Shown here one piece after another: positions 8,312 through 14,775 of a stretch of 20,010 bases of DNA. Numbering within the stretch: position 1 is the stretch's first letter; each line of letters opens with the position of its first letter. Source of the stretch: Clostridia bacterium (GTDB taxonomy: Bacteria; Bacillota; Clostridia; UMGS1810); NCBI GenBank assembly GCA_016293435.1, contig JAEDEG010000043.1, positions 1-20,010 of the forward strand, given 5' to 3'. A program made the position numbers and the translations under genes. The notes under the pieces were generated by a model. That model saw only the letters and a program-made list of their open reading frames with translations, was not told the DNA's origin and ran no database searches.

Positions 8312-9373
8312 TTAATATTGAGCAATAATCTCCCTTAGTGCATCAACAAGAGCAGTCATTTGTTTCTTTGTTCCGATTGTAATTCTGTTGTAGTCTTTTA
8401 TTTTTTCTTTGTCAAAATGACGCACCAGAATACCCCTGTTTTTGAGGGCGGTATAAATCTCGGTGCCGCTAATGTATTCATGCTTTGCAAAAATAAAATT
8501 TGTGATTGAGTCGGTCATGGTAAATCCAAGCTTATAAAGCTCTTTGACGGTATATTTTCTGGTTTTCTGAATTTCCCTGCAGTTGTCCTCATTATATTTT
8601 TCATCCTCCAGACATCCCACACCTGCCGCCATAGTCATGGAGTTGATGTTGTAGGGGTTTGTAGAATATTTGATAGTGTTCATGTCATTTATGATATCCT
8701 CGCATGCTACACCAAATCCGAGCCTTGCTCCCGCCATGGAGCGCGATTTTGAAAAGGTCTGAGTGACAATGAGGTTGTTATATTTGTGCAAAAGCTTTAT
8801 TGCACTTTCTGCTCCAAAGTCCACATATGCCTCGTCGATGAGCACTATGTTGTCCGGATTGGATGCAGCAATTTTTTCAATATCAGAAAGGCTGAGGGCA
8901 ATGCCTGTGGGAGCATTGGGATTGGCAATAAAAATATTTTTGTTTATTCCGATGTAATCATCAGGATTTATTGTAAAATCACTTTTTAGCGGAATCTCGG
9001 TGTAGGGTATATTGTGAAGCTCGGCAAACACCTTGTAAAAGCCATAGCTTATATCCGGGAATACTGCGGGGTGCTCATCGTCACAAAATGCCATAAATGC
9101 AAAATTGAGTATTTCGTCCGAGCCGTTTGTCATTAGCACCTGTTCCTTTGCTACCTTTAGCCCTCTGGCAAGAATAGAGGTGAGCAGGCTGCATTCGGGG
9201 TCAGAATAAAGCTGAAGCCATTTGGCGGCTTCGGCAGCACGTTTTATTGCCTTTTTTGATGGGGGATAGGGGGATTCGTTGGTGTTTAGCTTTATGTATT
9301 CGCTGTTTTTGGGTTGTTCACCGGGAACATATGGCACAAGGCTTTTGTGCTTTTTTGAAAAAAACTTACTCAT
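8312..9373 (-). CDS. hisC: Histidinol-phosphate aminotransferase HisC
   Basis: PLP-dependent fold-type I aminotransferase converting imidazole acetol phosphate plus glutamate to histidinol phosphate. The 353 residues fit the family. Visible hallmarks are the substrate region KLNTNESPYPPS near the N-terminus, TNGSDEIL (PLP phosphate contact), NPNAPTG, IDEAYVDF (Asp contacting the pyridine nitrogen) and TFSKSRSMAGARLGF, which carries the PLP-binding lysine. The C-terminal NRITIGT motif binds the substrate carboxylate. ATG 9373 has AAGGAGA at good spacing. It is separated from hisD by 113 nt, the largest gap in the operon. Confidence 0.95.
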   Translation of the reverse strand: MSKFFSKKHKSLVPYVPGEQPKNSEYIKLNTNESPYPPSKKAIKRAAEAAKWLQLYSDPECSLLTSILARGLKVAKEQVLMTNGSDEILNFAFMAFCDDEHPAVFPDISYGFYKVFAELHNIPYTEIPLKSDFTINPDDYIGINKNIFIANPNAPTGIALSLSDIEKIAASNPDNIVLIDEAYVDFGAESAIKLLHKYNNLIVTQTFSKSRSMAGARLGFGVACEDIINDMNTIKYSTNPYNINSMTMAAGVGCLEDEKYNEDNCREIQKTRKYTVKELYKLGFTMTDSITNFIFAKHEYISGTEIYTALKNRGILVRHFDKEKIKDYNRITIGTKKQMTALVDALREIIAQY

Positions 9374-9486
9374 AGGATTCTCCTTTTATGATTTTTCTTT
9401 GACCGCCGCTCGGCTCGCTTTGGATATGCCGCAAATTATTCTAAAGTGCTGCACCGCCGGTGTGATACTCTGCAAAGCAACAAATA
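9374..9486 (-). other. GC-rich hisD-hisC intergenic spacer, possible inserted repeat
   Basis: All other his junctions are overlaps or gaps of at most 48 nt; this one is 113 nt. Read on the minus strand it holds the short dyad CACCGGCGGTG and a run of GC-rich words (GCGGC, GCGAGCCGAGCGGCGG). It ends in AT-rich sequence just before the hisC ribosome binding site. No start codon with a credible ribosome binding site is present. It may be a small dispersed repeat or a transcript-processing site; I cannot identify it. Confidence 0.4.
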
Positions 9487-10761
9487 CTATTCTTCTATCC
9501 TTATCACAGCGCTTTTTGCGTGAGCCGTTAGACCTTCTTTTTTTGCAAAATATTCCACATCTTTTGCAACTCTTCCGAGTGCATCCTTGGTATAATAGGT
9601 ATACTGGGTTTTCTTTACAAAATCATCTACAGAAAGCGGACTCGAAAATTTTGCCGTGCCGCTTGTGGGCAGGGTGTGATTGGGGCCTGCATAATAGTCG
9701 CCCAGTGCCTCGGGGCAGTTTCTGCCCATAAAAATTGAACCTGCATGACGTATTGAATCAAGATAATCAAAGGGATTGTCCACGCAAAGCTCCAGGTGCT
9801 CGGGAGCAATTTCGTTGGATATTTCAATTGCCGCATCAAGGGTATCTGCCACTATGATTTTGCCGTTGTTATCAATTGAAGCTCTTGCGATTTCTGCTCT
9901 TTCGAGCTGAGGAATCTGTAATTCAAGCTCGTCGGCTACTTTTTGGGCAAGAGAAGCCGAATCGGTAACAAGCACCGCACTTGCCAGAGTGTCGTGCTCG
10001 GCCTGAGACAGCAAATCTGCTGCAATGTGACGAGGGTTGGAATTTTGATCTGCCACAATGAGAATTTCACTGGGGCCTGCAATCATATCTATAGACACAA
10101 CGCCAAACACCTGCTTTTTGGCTTCGGCAACAAAGGCATTTCCAGGGCCGACAATCTTGTCCACCTTAGGTACGGTTTCGGTACCGAAGGCAAGTGCTGC
10201 AATAGCTTGAGCACCGCCCACTTTAACTATCTTGTCCACTCCCGCAACCGCTGAGGCGGCAAGAATTACCGGATTAACCCTGCCGTTTTTCATAGGCGGT
10301 GTAACCATAACCACCTCGCGGCAGCCGGCAATTTTGGCAGGAATAGAATCCATAAGCACAGTAGACGGATATGCTGCTGTGCCTCCCGGTACATAAAGAC
10401 CGGCTTTGTCTATCGGAATAATCTTTTGACCGGTCACAACACCGTTTTCGTCGTTTATAATAAAGCTGCTTCTAACCTGCTTTTCGTGAAATTTGCGTAT
10501 GTTGGCGGCGGCCTTTGTCAGAATATCCATAAATTCTTTGTCTACCAAAGCAATCGCTTCGTTTATTTCTTCCTTGGTAACAAGCAGCGAATCCAGACTT
10601 GCTCCATCAAATTTTTCGGTGTATTCCAAAAGAGCCCTGTCGCCGTTTTGACGCACATTTGCAATGATGTCCGCTACAATATCCTCCACATCAAATTCGG
10701 GAACAACTCTTGCAAAAATATCCTTGTTTTCCACTTCGCCGTATTTTAATATTTTAATCAT
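9487..10761 (-). CDS. hisD: Histidinol dehydrogenase HisD
   Basis: NAD-dependent, zinc-containing enzyme catalysing the last two oxidations, histidinol to histidinal to histidine. The 424-residue protein shows VPGGTAAYPSTVLM, the strongly conserved GPSEILIVAD...DLLSQAEHD block with zinc-ligand positions, APEHLEL with the catalytic Glu-His pair, and GPNHTLPTSGTA near the C-terminus. ATG 10761 is preferred because AGGAAGG lies about 10 nt upstream. The in-frame TTG at 10770 sits only one base from that site. It is 17 nt downstream of hisG. Confidence 0.95.
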   Translation of the reverse strand: MIKILKYGEVENKDIFARVVPEFDVEDIVADIIANVRQNGDRALLEYTEKFDGASLDSLLVTKEEINEAIALVDKEFMDILTKAAANIRKFHEKQVRSSFIINDENGVVTGQKIIPIDKAGLYVPGGTAAYPSTVLMDSIPAKIAGCREVVMVTPPMKNGRVNPVILAASAVAGVDKIVKVGGAQAIAALAFGTETVPKVDKIVGPGNAFVAEAKKQVFGVVSIDMIAGPSEILIVADQNSNPRHIAADLLSQAEHDTLASAVLVTDSASLAQKVADELELQIPQLERAEIARASIDNNGKIIVADTLDAAIEISNEIAPEHLELCVDNPFDYLDSIRHAGSIFMGRNCPEALGDYYAGPNHTLPTSGTAKFSSPLSVDDFVKKTQYTYYTKDALGRVAKDVEYFAKKEGLTAHAKSAVIRIEE

Positions 10762-10778
10762 AATATCCAAACCTTCCT

Positions 10779-11405
10779 CTACTTTTCTTCGAGCTGTGCC
10801 GAAAGACTTTTTGCTATTTTTTCTATCTGTTCATTCTTGAATTTAAAGCTTGCCTTGTTTGCAATCAGTCTTGCACTTATGGGTACAATGGTCTCTGTAA
10901 CATGGAGATTGTTTTCTTTAAGGGTTGTACCGGTTTCAACAATATCCACAATAACGTCAGAAAGACCCAGTATGGGGGCAATTTCAATGGAGCCGTTAAG
11001 ATGAATGATATCGATGTCTCTGCCCACCGAAGCATAATAGCTTTTGGCTATATTGGTAAATTTTGTTGCAACGCGCAGTGTCTGCTGTGGGTTATCTCTG
11101 AAATCCGCCATGGCGGCTACGGCCATTTTGCATTTACCAAAGCCAAGATCAAGAAGCTCATATATGTCGGGCTCATATTCCAACAGAATGTCTTTGCCAG
11201 CAACACCTATATCTGCGGCACCTCTTTCTACATATATTGCAACATCCGACGGCTTCACCCAAAAATAACGCACACCCTTTTCGGGGTTTTCAAATATGAG
11301 CTTTCGGTTTGTTTCTTTTATAGACGGACACTCAAAGCCCGCTTTTTCAAACATATCATACACTTTTTCGCCAAGTCTGCCCTTGGGAAGTGCCACATTA
11401 AGCAT
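10779..11405 (-). CDS. hisG: ATP phosphoribosyltransferase catalytic subunit HisG, short form
   Basis: Condenses ATP with PRPP to PR-ATP, the first committed step and usual feedback target. The 208-residue product is the short HisG, which lacks the C-terminal regulatory domain and needs HisZ as partner; hisZ lies directly upstream. The N-terminal ALPKGRL motif and the PRPP-loop motif DIVETGTTLKENNL are clear. ATG 11405 overlaps the hisZ stop by 8 nt (ATGCTTAA), a coupled arrangement. In-frame TTG codons at 11414 and 11423 are possible starts, and an AAAGGGG lies 9 nt before the one at 11414, so up to six extra residues cannot be excluded. Confidence 0.94.
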   Translation of the reverse strand: MLNVALPKGRLGEKVYDMFEKAGFECPSIKETNRKLIFENPEKGVRYFWVKPSDVAIYVERGAADIGVAGKDILLEYEPDIYELLDLGFGKCKMAVAAMADFRDNPQQTLRVATKFTNIAKSYYASVGRDIDIIHLNGSIEIAPILGLSDVIVDIVETGTTLKENNLHVTETIVPISARLIANKASFKFKNEQIEKIAKSLSAQLEEK

Positions 11406-12522
11406 TGTTTTCAATGATTTCAACCCCTTTACCGTTTACTTTGAGAAGCTGCTTGTATTTTAACTTTGCGGGAATTGCCTTTTGTGTAACAACACTTTTA
11501 CCGCTGACATTCATCATTCTGACCGCATCGGCAATGGTTTTTATATCGCTTGTTTCGTCATAGAGTATAACGGTGTCCACGTCATATTCCTTTTCGTCAT
11601 GAGCAAATCTTTCCAGATTGTCGGGATATACGGCAAAGCCTATTGCGCCCGACCTGCGGTGCATCTTTTCCATGAGCTTGTCGTACTGACCGCCCGAGAG
11701 TATTCCCTGGGCAATACCGTTGATAAATCCTCTGAACACAATGCCGTTGTAATAGCCCATATGGTTTATTACCGAAAAGTCAATGTGTATTTTATCGCCG
11801 TGGCCGGACTGAGCAAGCAGACTGCACACGGTTTCGAGCTGAGATACAGCCTCAGATGCCGTTTCCCCCACAAGTGTTCTGATTTTGGGCATAACTTCAG
11901 TCACCGAACCGTAGAGAGTTGCGAGCTCTGCTATTTTGGCGGCATTTTCTTCGTTTGTGCCGTACTGAGAGCAGATGTCGGCTATTTGATGGGAGTTTTT
12001 CTCACCGATACATTTTATTACTTCCTTTTCAGCATCGCGAGGAAGCTTGAGCTCTTTGATTAAAACAGAGATAATATCCATATGAGATATATCGAGCACA
12101 AAATCCTCACTTATAAGAGCCAGACTCTCGGCGGCGAGAGAAAGCACCTCATATATGCAATAGTCGTCGATAGAACCGATACATTCAAGCCCCACCTGCA
12201 TAATCTCCTTAAACGAATCGGTGCTCTTTGAGATTCGGTACACATTCTCGTTGTAATAAAGCTTTTGAGTATAGTCGGGTATGTCTTTGCTGTTTTTGAT
12301 AATCGACAGTGTAACGTCGGGCTTAAGCGCCATGAGCTTGCCCGTTGTGTCGGTGAATGTGATTATATTGTCCGACACCAAAAAATTTTTGTTTCTGACA
12401 TATAGGTCATATTCTTCAAATTTACTCATTTTGAACTGAGTATATCCGTTTTTTTCGTAAAGAGAGCGGAGCTCAAATATTGCTTTTTCGTCACCTGACA
12501 AAAGCTTTGTCTCTATGTTCAT
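11398..12522 (-). CDS. hisZ: ATP phosphoribosyltransferase regulatory subunit HisZ
   Basis: A histidyl-tRNA synthetase paralogue without aminoacylation function. It assembles with short HisG and confers histidine feedback control. The 374-residue protein keeps the class II synthetase core: LYEKNGYTQFKMSKFEEYDLY near the N-terminus, a motif-2-like segment (KLYYNENVYRISK...EIMQVGLECIG), and YYNGIVFRGF...GILSGGQYDKL corresponding to the histidine-binding motif. It has no anticodon-binding domain of a full HisRS. It is first in the operon. ATG 12522 has GGAGG at 12531-12535, 8 nt upstream. A true HisRS is unlikely given the length and context. Confidence 0.94.
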   Translation of the reverse strand: MNIETKLLSGDEKAIFELRSLYEKNGYTQFKMSKFEEYDLYVRNKNFLVSDNIITFTDTTGKLMALKPDVTLSIIKNSKDIPDYTQKLYYNENVYRISKSTDSFKEIMQVGLECIGSIDDYCIYEVLSLAAESLALISEDFVLDISHMDIISVLIKELKLPRDAEKEVIKCIGEKNSHQIADICSQYGTNEENAAKIAELATLYGSVTEVMPKIRTLVGETASEAVSQLETVCSLLAQSGHGDKIHIDFSVINHMGYYNGIVFRGFINGIAQGILSGGQYDKLMEKMHRRSGAIGFAVYPDNLERFAHDEKEYDVDTVILYDETSDIKTIADAVRMMNVSGKSVVTQKAIPAKLKYKQLLKVNGKGVEIIENNA

Positions 12523-12564
12523 AGATATTACCTCCGGTAGAATTTGTATAATATGCGAATTTCA

Positions 12565-12588
12565 CTTTAGCATTTTACCATGCTAAAG
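12565..12588. promoter_or_regulatory. Palindromic operator over the his -10 box
   Basis: Perfect inverted repeat CTTTAGCA (12565-12572) and TGCTAAAG (12581-12588) around an 8-nt centre. The -10 hexamer lies across the centre and one arm, so a bound protein would block RNA polymerase. Repressors of the TrpR-like YerC/HisR family are proposed to control his genes in Gram-positive bacteria, so a histidine-responsive repressor is a reasonable candidate. I cannot confirm the motif match from memory, and no regulator gene lies in this window. Confidence 0.65.
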
Positions 12589-12600
12589 CGTAAAAGTCAA
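12572..12600 (-). promoter_or_regulatory. his operon sigma-A promoter
   Basis: On the minus strand, TTGACT (12600-12595) and TAAAAT (12577-12572) are separated by exactly 17 nt. The start point should fall near 12560-12566, giving a 5' UTR of about 40 nt before hisZ ATG 12522. That is too short for a T-box or attenuator. The sequence upstream of the -35 box is very AT-rich and could act as an UP element. Confidence 0.85.
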
Positions 12601-12756
12601 CACCAATATTATATTTTATCTTAATTTTACTGCATTTCAATTCAAAAGAAAACAGCTTTTGTGGATTTTTACAAAAAAAGCAGACTGTGCAGTTAATTAT
12701 GTATATCAATCTGTGATTGCCGTACTACACTTAATTTATCTTTGTTTTTTCAATAA

Positions 12757-12769
12757 GCGGCAAAGCCGC
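12757..12769. repeat. Small GC hairpin in the intergenic array
   Basis: GCGGC (12757-12761), loop AAA, GCCGC (12765-12769). On the minus strand it is followed after a few bases by a T-poor, A-rich run, so alone it is a weak terminator candidate. It is the third hairpin met by a transcript leaving the kinase gene. Confidence 0.5.
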
Positions 12770-12780
12770 GTCATTCAACG

Positions 12781-12812
12781 TTTTCAGTGGGAGATTGAAC
12801 TCCCACTGAAAA
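12781..12812. terminator. 13-bp perfect hairpin in the intergenic array
   Basis: TTTTCAGTGGGAG (12781-12793) pairs perfectly with 12800-12812 around the 6-nt loop ATTGAA. The stem has A/T-rich ends on both sides, so on the minus strand the stem is preceded by a T-run and itself closes with GAAAA. It may act as a second terminator behind the repeat hairpin for transcripts leaving the kinase gene, or be part of a composite repeat element. Confidence 0.6.
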
Positions 12813-12814
12813 AA

Positions 12815-12868
12815 TTAAATGTCACCCGCCGCCTATAGAGGCGGGGGACATCTTAATTTAGTTATATT
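12815..12868 (-). repeat. 54-nt dispersed repeat, copy 1, with terminator-like hairpin
   Basis: Read on the minus strand this is identical at 53 of 54 positions to 19957-20010 on the plus strand. The shared unit starts AATATAACTAAATTAAG. It then forms an imperfect stem, ATGTC-C-CCCGCC against GGCGGG-T-GACAT, with a 9-nt loop. In this copy it is followed by ATTTAATTTTTT, which makes it a plausible intrinsic terminator for the kinase gene. The first bases of the unit contain the stop codon of that gene. Substitution G to A in copy 2 falls in the loop. Confidence 0.85.
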
Positions 12869-13692
12869 TGTGCAGTCAACAATCCCAAGAATTTTTCAAA
12901 AGCTATTCCCTCGTTGACCGTTATTCCTATGCTGTAGGAATATGAGGCTGCGCGGTGCACAAAATCGGTTGCAAATTCAACTGCTTCAAACACCGATTTG
13001 CCTTTGGTTATCATGGCACATACTATCGATGCAAACACATCTCCCGTACCCGTAAAATACTTTGGTATAAGCTCCGACGAGTATTTCCGGCCTTCATTGC
13101 CTGAGTACACATAATTACTTATGTAGTTTTCGCATTTGCATCCTGTCAGAACAACACTTTTTGCGCCAAGCTCAAGCAGCTTTTTGCATATCTGTATAAG
13201 GGTGCGATCATCGGGGTGCTCGCCGGCATATTCAATACCGCAAAGCGAACATGCCTCGGTCAGATTTGGTGTCAAAACATCGGCTCTTTTCACCAGACGC
13301 TTCATTTTGCTGCACATTTCGTCGGTGTAGGTCGAATATATTTCGCCGTTGTCGCCCATGACAGGGTCAATGAGGATTTTTGTTTTTTCATCTGCAAATT
13401 TATCTATAAAATGCTCCACGGTTTCTATTTGCTTGGCACATCCCAAAAATCCCGAAAAAATACAATCGAAGTGCAGCTCCAGATTTTCCCATTTATCGGA
13501 AAATTCCTGCATTTGATTTGTGCAGTCCTCAAAGAAGAATGAACTGTAGCCGGTATGATTTGACAAAAGTGCCGTCGGCATTACGCAGCAGTTTATCCCC
13601 ATTGCAGATATTATCGGAAGTGCTGTCGTAAGAGAGCATCGGCTTGCGCCGGATAGGTCGTTTATTGCTGCCACTCTCAGCTCTTTGTTCAT
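12862..13692 (-). CDS. Pyridoxal/pyridoxamine kinase-like protein, ribokinase fold
   Basis: Predicted ATP-dependent kinase phosphorylating a B6 vitamer (pyridoxal or pyridoxamine) to its 5'-phosphate. The 276-residue protein follows the PdxK/PdxY pattern. NDLSGASRCS near the N-terminus is followed by LLSNHTGY (45-49 region), a SGFLG motif, DPVMGDNG (109-116) and TPNLTEA. The catalytic anion-hole motif TGTGDVF is at 214-220 with Asp218 as the base. I chose ATG 13692 because AAGGCGGTG, one mismatch from consensus, ends 7 nt upstream. An in-frame GTG at 13701 overlaps that site. It has its own consensus promoter and stands alone. The stop lies inside the 54-nt repeat. ThiD-type hydroxymethylpyrimidine kinases share the fold and cannot be fully excluded. 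Confidence 0.85.
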   Translation of the reverse strand: MNKELRVAAINDLSGASRCSLTTALPIISAMGINCCVMPTALLSNHTGYSSFFFEDCTNQMQEFSDKWENLELHFDCIFSGFLGCAKQIETVEHFIDKFADEKTKILIDPVMGDNGEIYSTYTDEMCSKMKRLVKRADVLTPNLTEACSLCGIEYAGEHPDDRTLIQICKKLLELGAKSVVLTGCKCENYISNYVYSGNEGRKYSSELIPKYFTGTGDVFASIVCAMITKGKSVFEAVEFATDFVHRAASYSYSIGITVNEGIAFEKFLGLLTAQI

Positions 13693-13723
13693 GCTGTTCA
13701 CCGCCTTTTTGAGTATTGCCTAT

Positions 13724-13752
13724 ATTATATCAGCACGGTAATTTTATGTCAA
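13724..13752 (-). promoter_or_regulatory. Consensus sigma-A promoter of the kinase gene
   Basis: TTGACA (13752-13747) and TATAAT (13729-13724) on the minus strand with a 17-nt spacer match the sigma-A consensus at all twelve positions. The 5' UTR to ATG 13692 would be only about 25 nt. Confidence 0.9.
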
Positions 13753-13768
13753 TGTACATTTTTTTAAT

Positions 13769-13785
13769 ATGTGAAAATGTCACAT
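13769..13785. promoter_or_regulatory. Palindrome between divergent promoters
   Basis: ATGTGA (13769-13774), five bases, TCACAT (13780-13785). It lies between the kinase -35 box (13747-13752) and the yajC -35 box (13812-13817), a usual place for a regulator site. The half-sites resemble CRP/FNR-type half-sites, but the centre is 5 nt rather than 6. A perfect 10-nt palindrome AATGTACATT at 13751-13760 abuts the kinase -35 box. Confidence 0.35.
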
Positions 13786-13811
13786 TAATATTATTAAATA
13801 TAAAAAAACTA

Positions 13812-13840
13812 TTGCTTTTTTATATCATTTGGTGTATAAT
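13812..13840 (+). promoter_or_regulatory. Sigma-A promoter of the yajC-secDF cluster
   Basis: TTGCTT (13812-13817), 17-nt spacer, TATAAT (13835-13840). The expected start is near 13847, about 28 nt before yajC ATG 13875. It runs divergently from the kinase promoter with about 60 nt between the two -35 boxes. Confidence 0.85.
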
Positions 13841-13874
13841 TGTGGTATTATTCAGTGACTATGGAGGTAAAGAC

Positions 13875-14264
13875 ATGAATTTGTTTGAAATTACTGCTTT
13901 GGCAGCGGGCGAGTCTGCAGGTCAGCAGGCCGGTGCCGGTTCTGTTATAAGCATGTTTCTTCCCTTTGTGATTATCATAGGTGTTATGTATTTCCTTATG
14001 ATAAGACCGCAGAAGAAAAAAGAGAAGCTTAAGCAGGAAATGCTCTCTCAGCTCATTGTAGGCGACAAAGTTCTTACAATTGGCGGAATCCACGGTAAAA
14101 TCGTTTCTATCAAGGGCGAAAACCTTGTTATCGAAACCGGTAAGGTCGGCGACCCTTCTACAATAAAAATTGCCCGCTGGGCAATCAGTGAGGTTACAAA
14201 GCCTGCCGACGACAATGTCAAAAACGAATCCGAAGAAAAAGAATACTTTGAAGATGAAGAGTAA
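13875..14264 (+). CDS. yajC: Preprotein translocase subunit YajC
   Basis: Small inner-membrane accessory of the Sec translocase, which associates with SecD and SecF. From ATG 13875 the product has 129 residues. A short glycine/alanine-rich extracytoplasmic N-terminus is followed by one membrane span at about 25-43. The family signature MIRPQKKKEK begins right after it (Arg44, Pro45, Gln46). A cytoplasmic domain with GDKVLTIGGIHGKI follows, and the tail is acidic. GGAGG at 13863-13867 fixes the start; the longer in-frame extension upstream crosses the promoter and is not credible. It is the first gene of the cluster ending in secD and secF. Confidence 0.95.
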   Translation: MNLFEITALAAGESAGQQAGAGSVISMFLPFVIIIGVMYFLMIRPQKKKEKLKQEMLSQLIVGDKVLTIGGIHGKIVSIKGENLVIETGKVGDPSTIKIARWAISEVTKPADDNVKNESEEKEYFEDEE

Positions 14265-14286
14265 TTTGATAGCATAAAAAATATAT

Positions 14287-14321
14287 CCTCCGAATATTTA
14301 TTAAACAAAAATATTCGGAGG
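14287..14321 (+). promoter_or_regulatory. Hairpin sequestering the ribosome binding site of the next gene
   Basis: CCTCCGAATATTT (14287-14299) pairs perfectly over 13 bp with 14309-14321, around a 9-nt A/T loop. The right arm ends in the GGAGG that is the ribosome binding site of the GTG start at 14330, so the folded RNA would hide it. There is no T-run after the stem, so it is not a standard terminator. The left arm itself imitates the anti-Shine-Dalgarno sequence of 16S rRNA. Confidence 0.7.
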
Positions 14322-14329
14322 GATTTATT

Positions 14330-14743
14330 GTGTCTGAGTCAAATTCTGTATCTCCCGATTCTTTTTCGGGATTTGGCAAAATAGTTAAAGGAATCAAGTT
14401 TATTCTGATTTCCTATATTGTATCGCTGCTCTTGATTGTACTTTTGGCTGCACTTTTGGCATACACCTCTCTGCCCGAGGCTGTGAGTGCTCCCACGGTC
14501 AGTGCAATAACGTATTTTGCGGCTTTTCTTTCCGGCTTTCTCACGGCGCGCAGTGCCGGAGGCAGGGGATGGATGTGGGGCATGCTTAGCGGGATTGGAA
14601 ATATACTTTTGCTTAGTCTTGCGGGCTTGCTTTTATACAGCGGTGCTCCGGCTCCGGGCAGAGTGCTTGTAACGGCAATATGCGGCGGCATAGCGGGAGC
14701 AGTCGGAGGAATACTCGGAATAAATTCCAAAAAAACTGATTGA
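14330..14743 (+). CDS. Small polytopic membrane protein, TIGR04086-like
   Basis: A 137-residue integral membrane protein of unknown function. After a serine-rich N-terminus there are four hydrophobic segments at about 24-46, 57-73, 80-103 and 109-130, with Gly/Ala-rich helices and a short lysine-rich C-terminus. The pattern, and its place beside yajC and secD, match the TIGR04086 membrane-protein family common in Clostridia; the assignment is by pattern, not a search. The start is GTG 14330 with GGAGGG 7 nt upstream, and that site lies in a 13-bp hairpin. Linkage to the Sec genes suggests a membrane or export role, but none is known. Confidence 0.8.
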   Translation: MSESNSVSPDSFSGFGKIVKGIKFILISYIVSLLLIVLLAALLAYTSLPEAVSAPTVSAITYFAAFLSGFLTARSAGGRGWMWGMLSGIGNILLLSLAGLLLYSGAPAPGRVLVTAICGGIAGAVGGILGINSKKTD

Positions 14744-14775
14744 TAATAAATACTTCTGATAAAGCAGGTGAGATT

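Larger units (their letters stand above)
12523..12861. other. Intergenic region between the kinase gene and hisZ
   Basis: This 339-nt stretch has no credible gene. From the his side it holds the his ribosome binding site, operator and promoter (12531-12600), then about 130 nt of plain AT-rich sequence (12601-12729) with no structure I can name. An array of three hairpins follows at 12757-12769, 12781-12812 and 12815-12868. A 9-nt direct repeat CTTAATTTA at 12730-12738 and 12852-12860 brackets the array. Because the kinase and the his operon run in the same direction, the array probably insulates his transcription from read-through. Confidence 0.7.

Noticed and set aside
9373..9487. Possible small gene in the hisD-hisC spacer read one frame off hisD on the minus strand
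   Set aside because: The frame is open to a TAA near the hisC ribosome binding site, but there is no start codon with a ribosome binding site and most of it would lie inside hisD; I treat it as non-coding.
12523..12600. T-box riboswitch or histidine attenuator ahead of hisZ
   Set aside because: The promoter leaves only about 40 nt of leader, with no run of His codons, no T-box core and no terminator hairpin.
12757..12868. CRISPR-like array
   Set aside because: The three hairpins differ in sequence and are not regularly spaced copies of one repeat, and no cas genes are present.
13716..13874. Longer YajC starting near 13716
   Set aside because: The extension crosses both divergent promoters, while GGAGG at 13863 fits the ATG at 13875.
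14287..14321. Intrinsic terminator after yajC
   Set aside because: The stem is strong but AT-rich at the loop side, and no T-run follows; overlap with the next ribosome binding site fits a translational role better.
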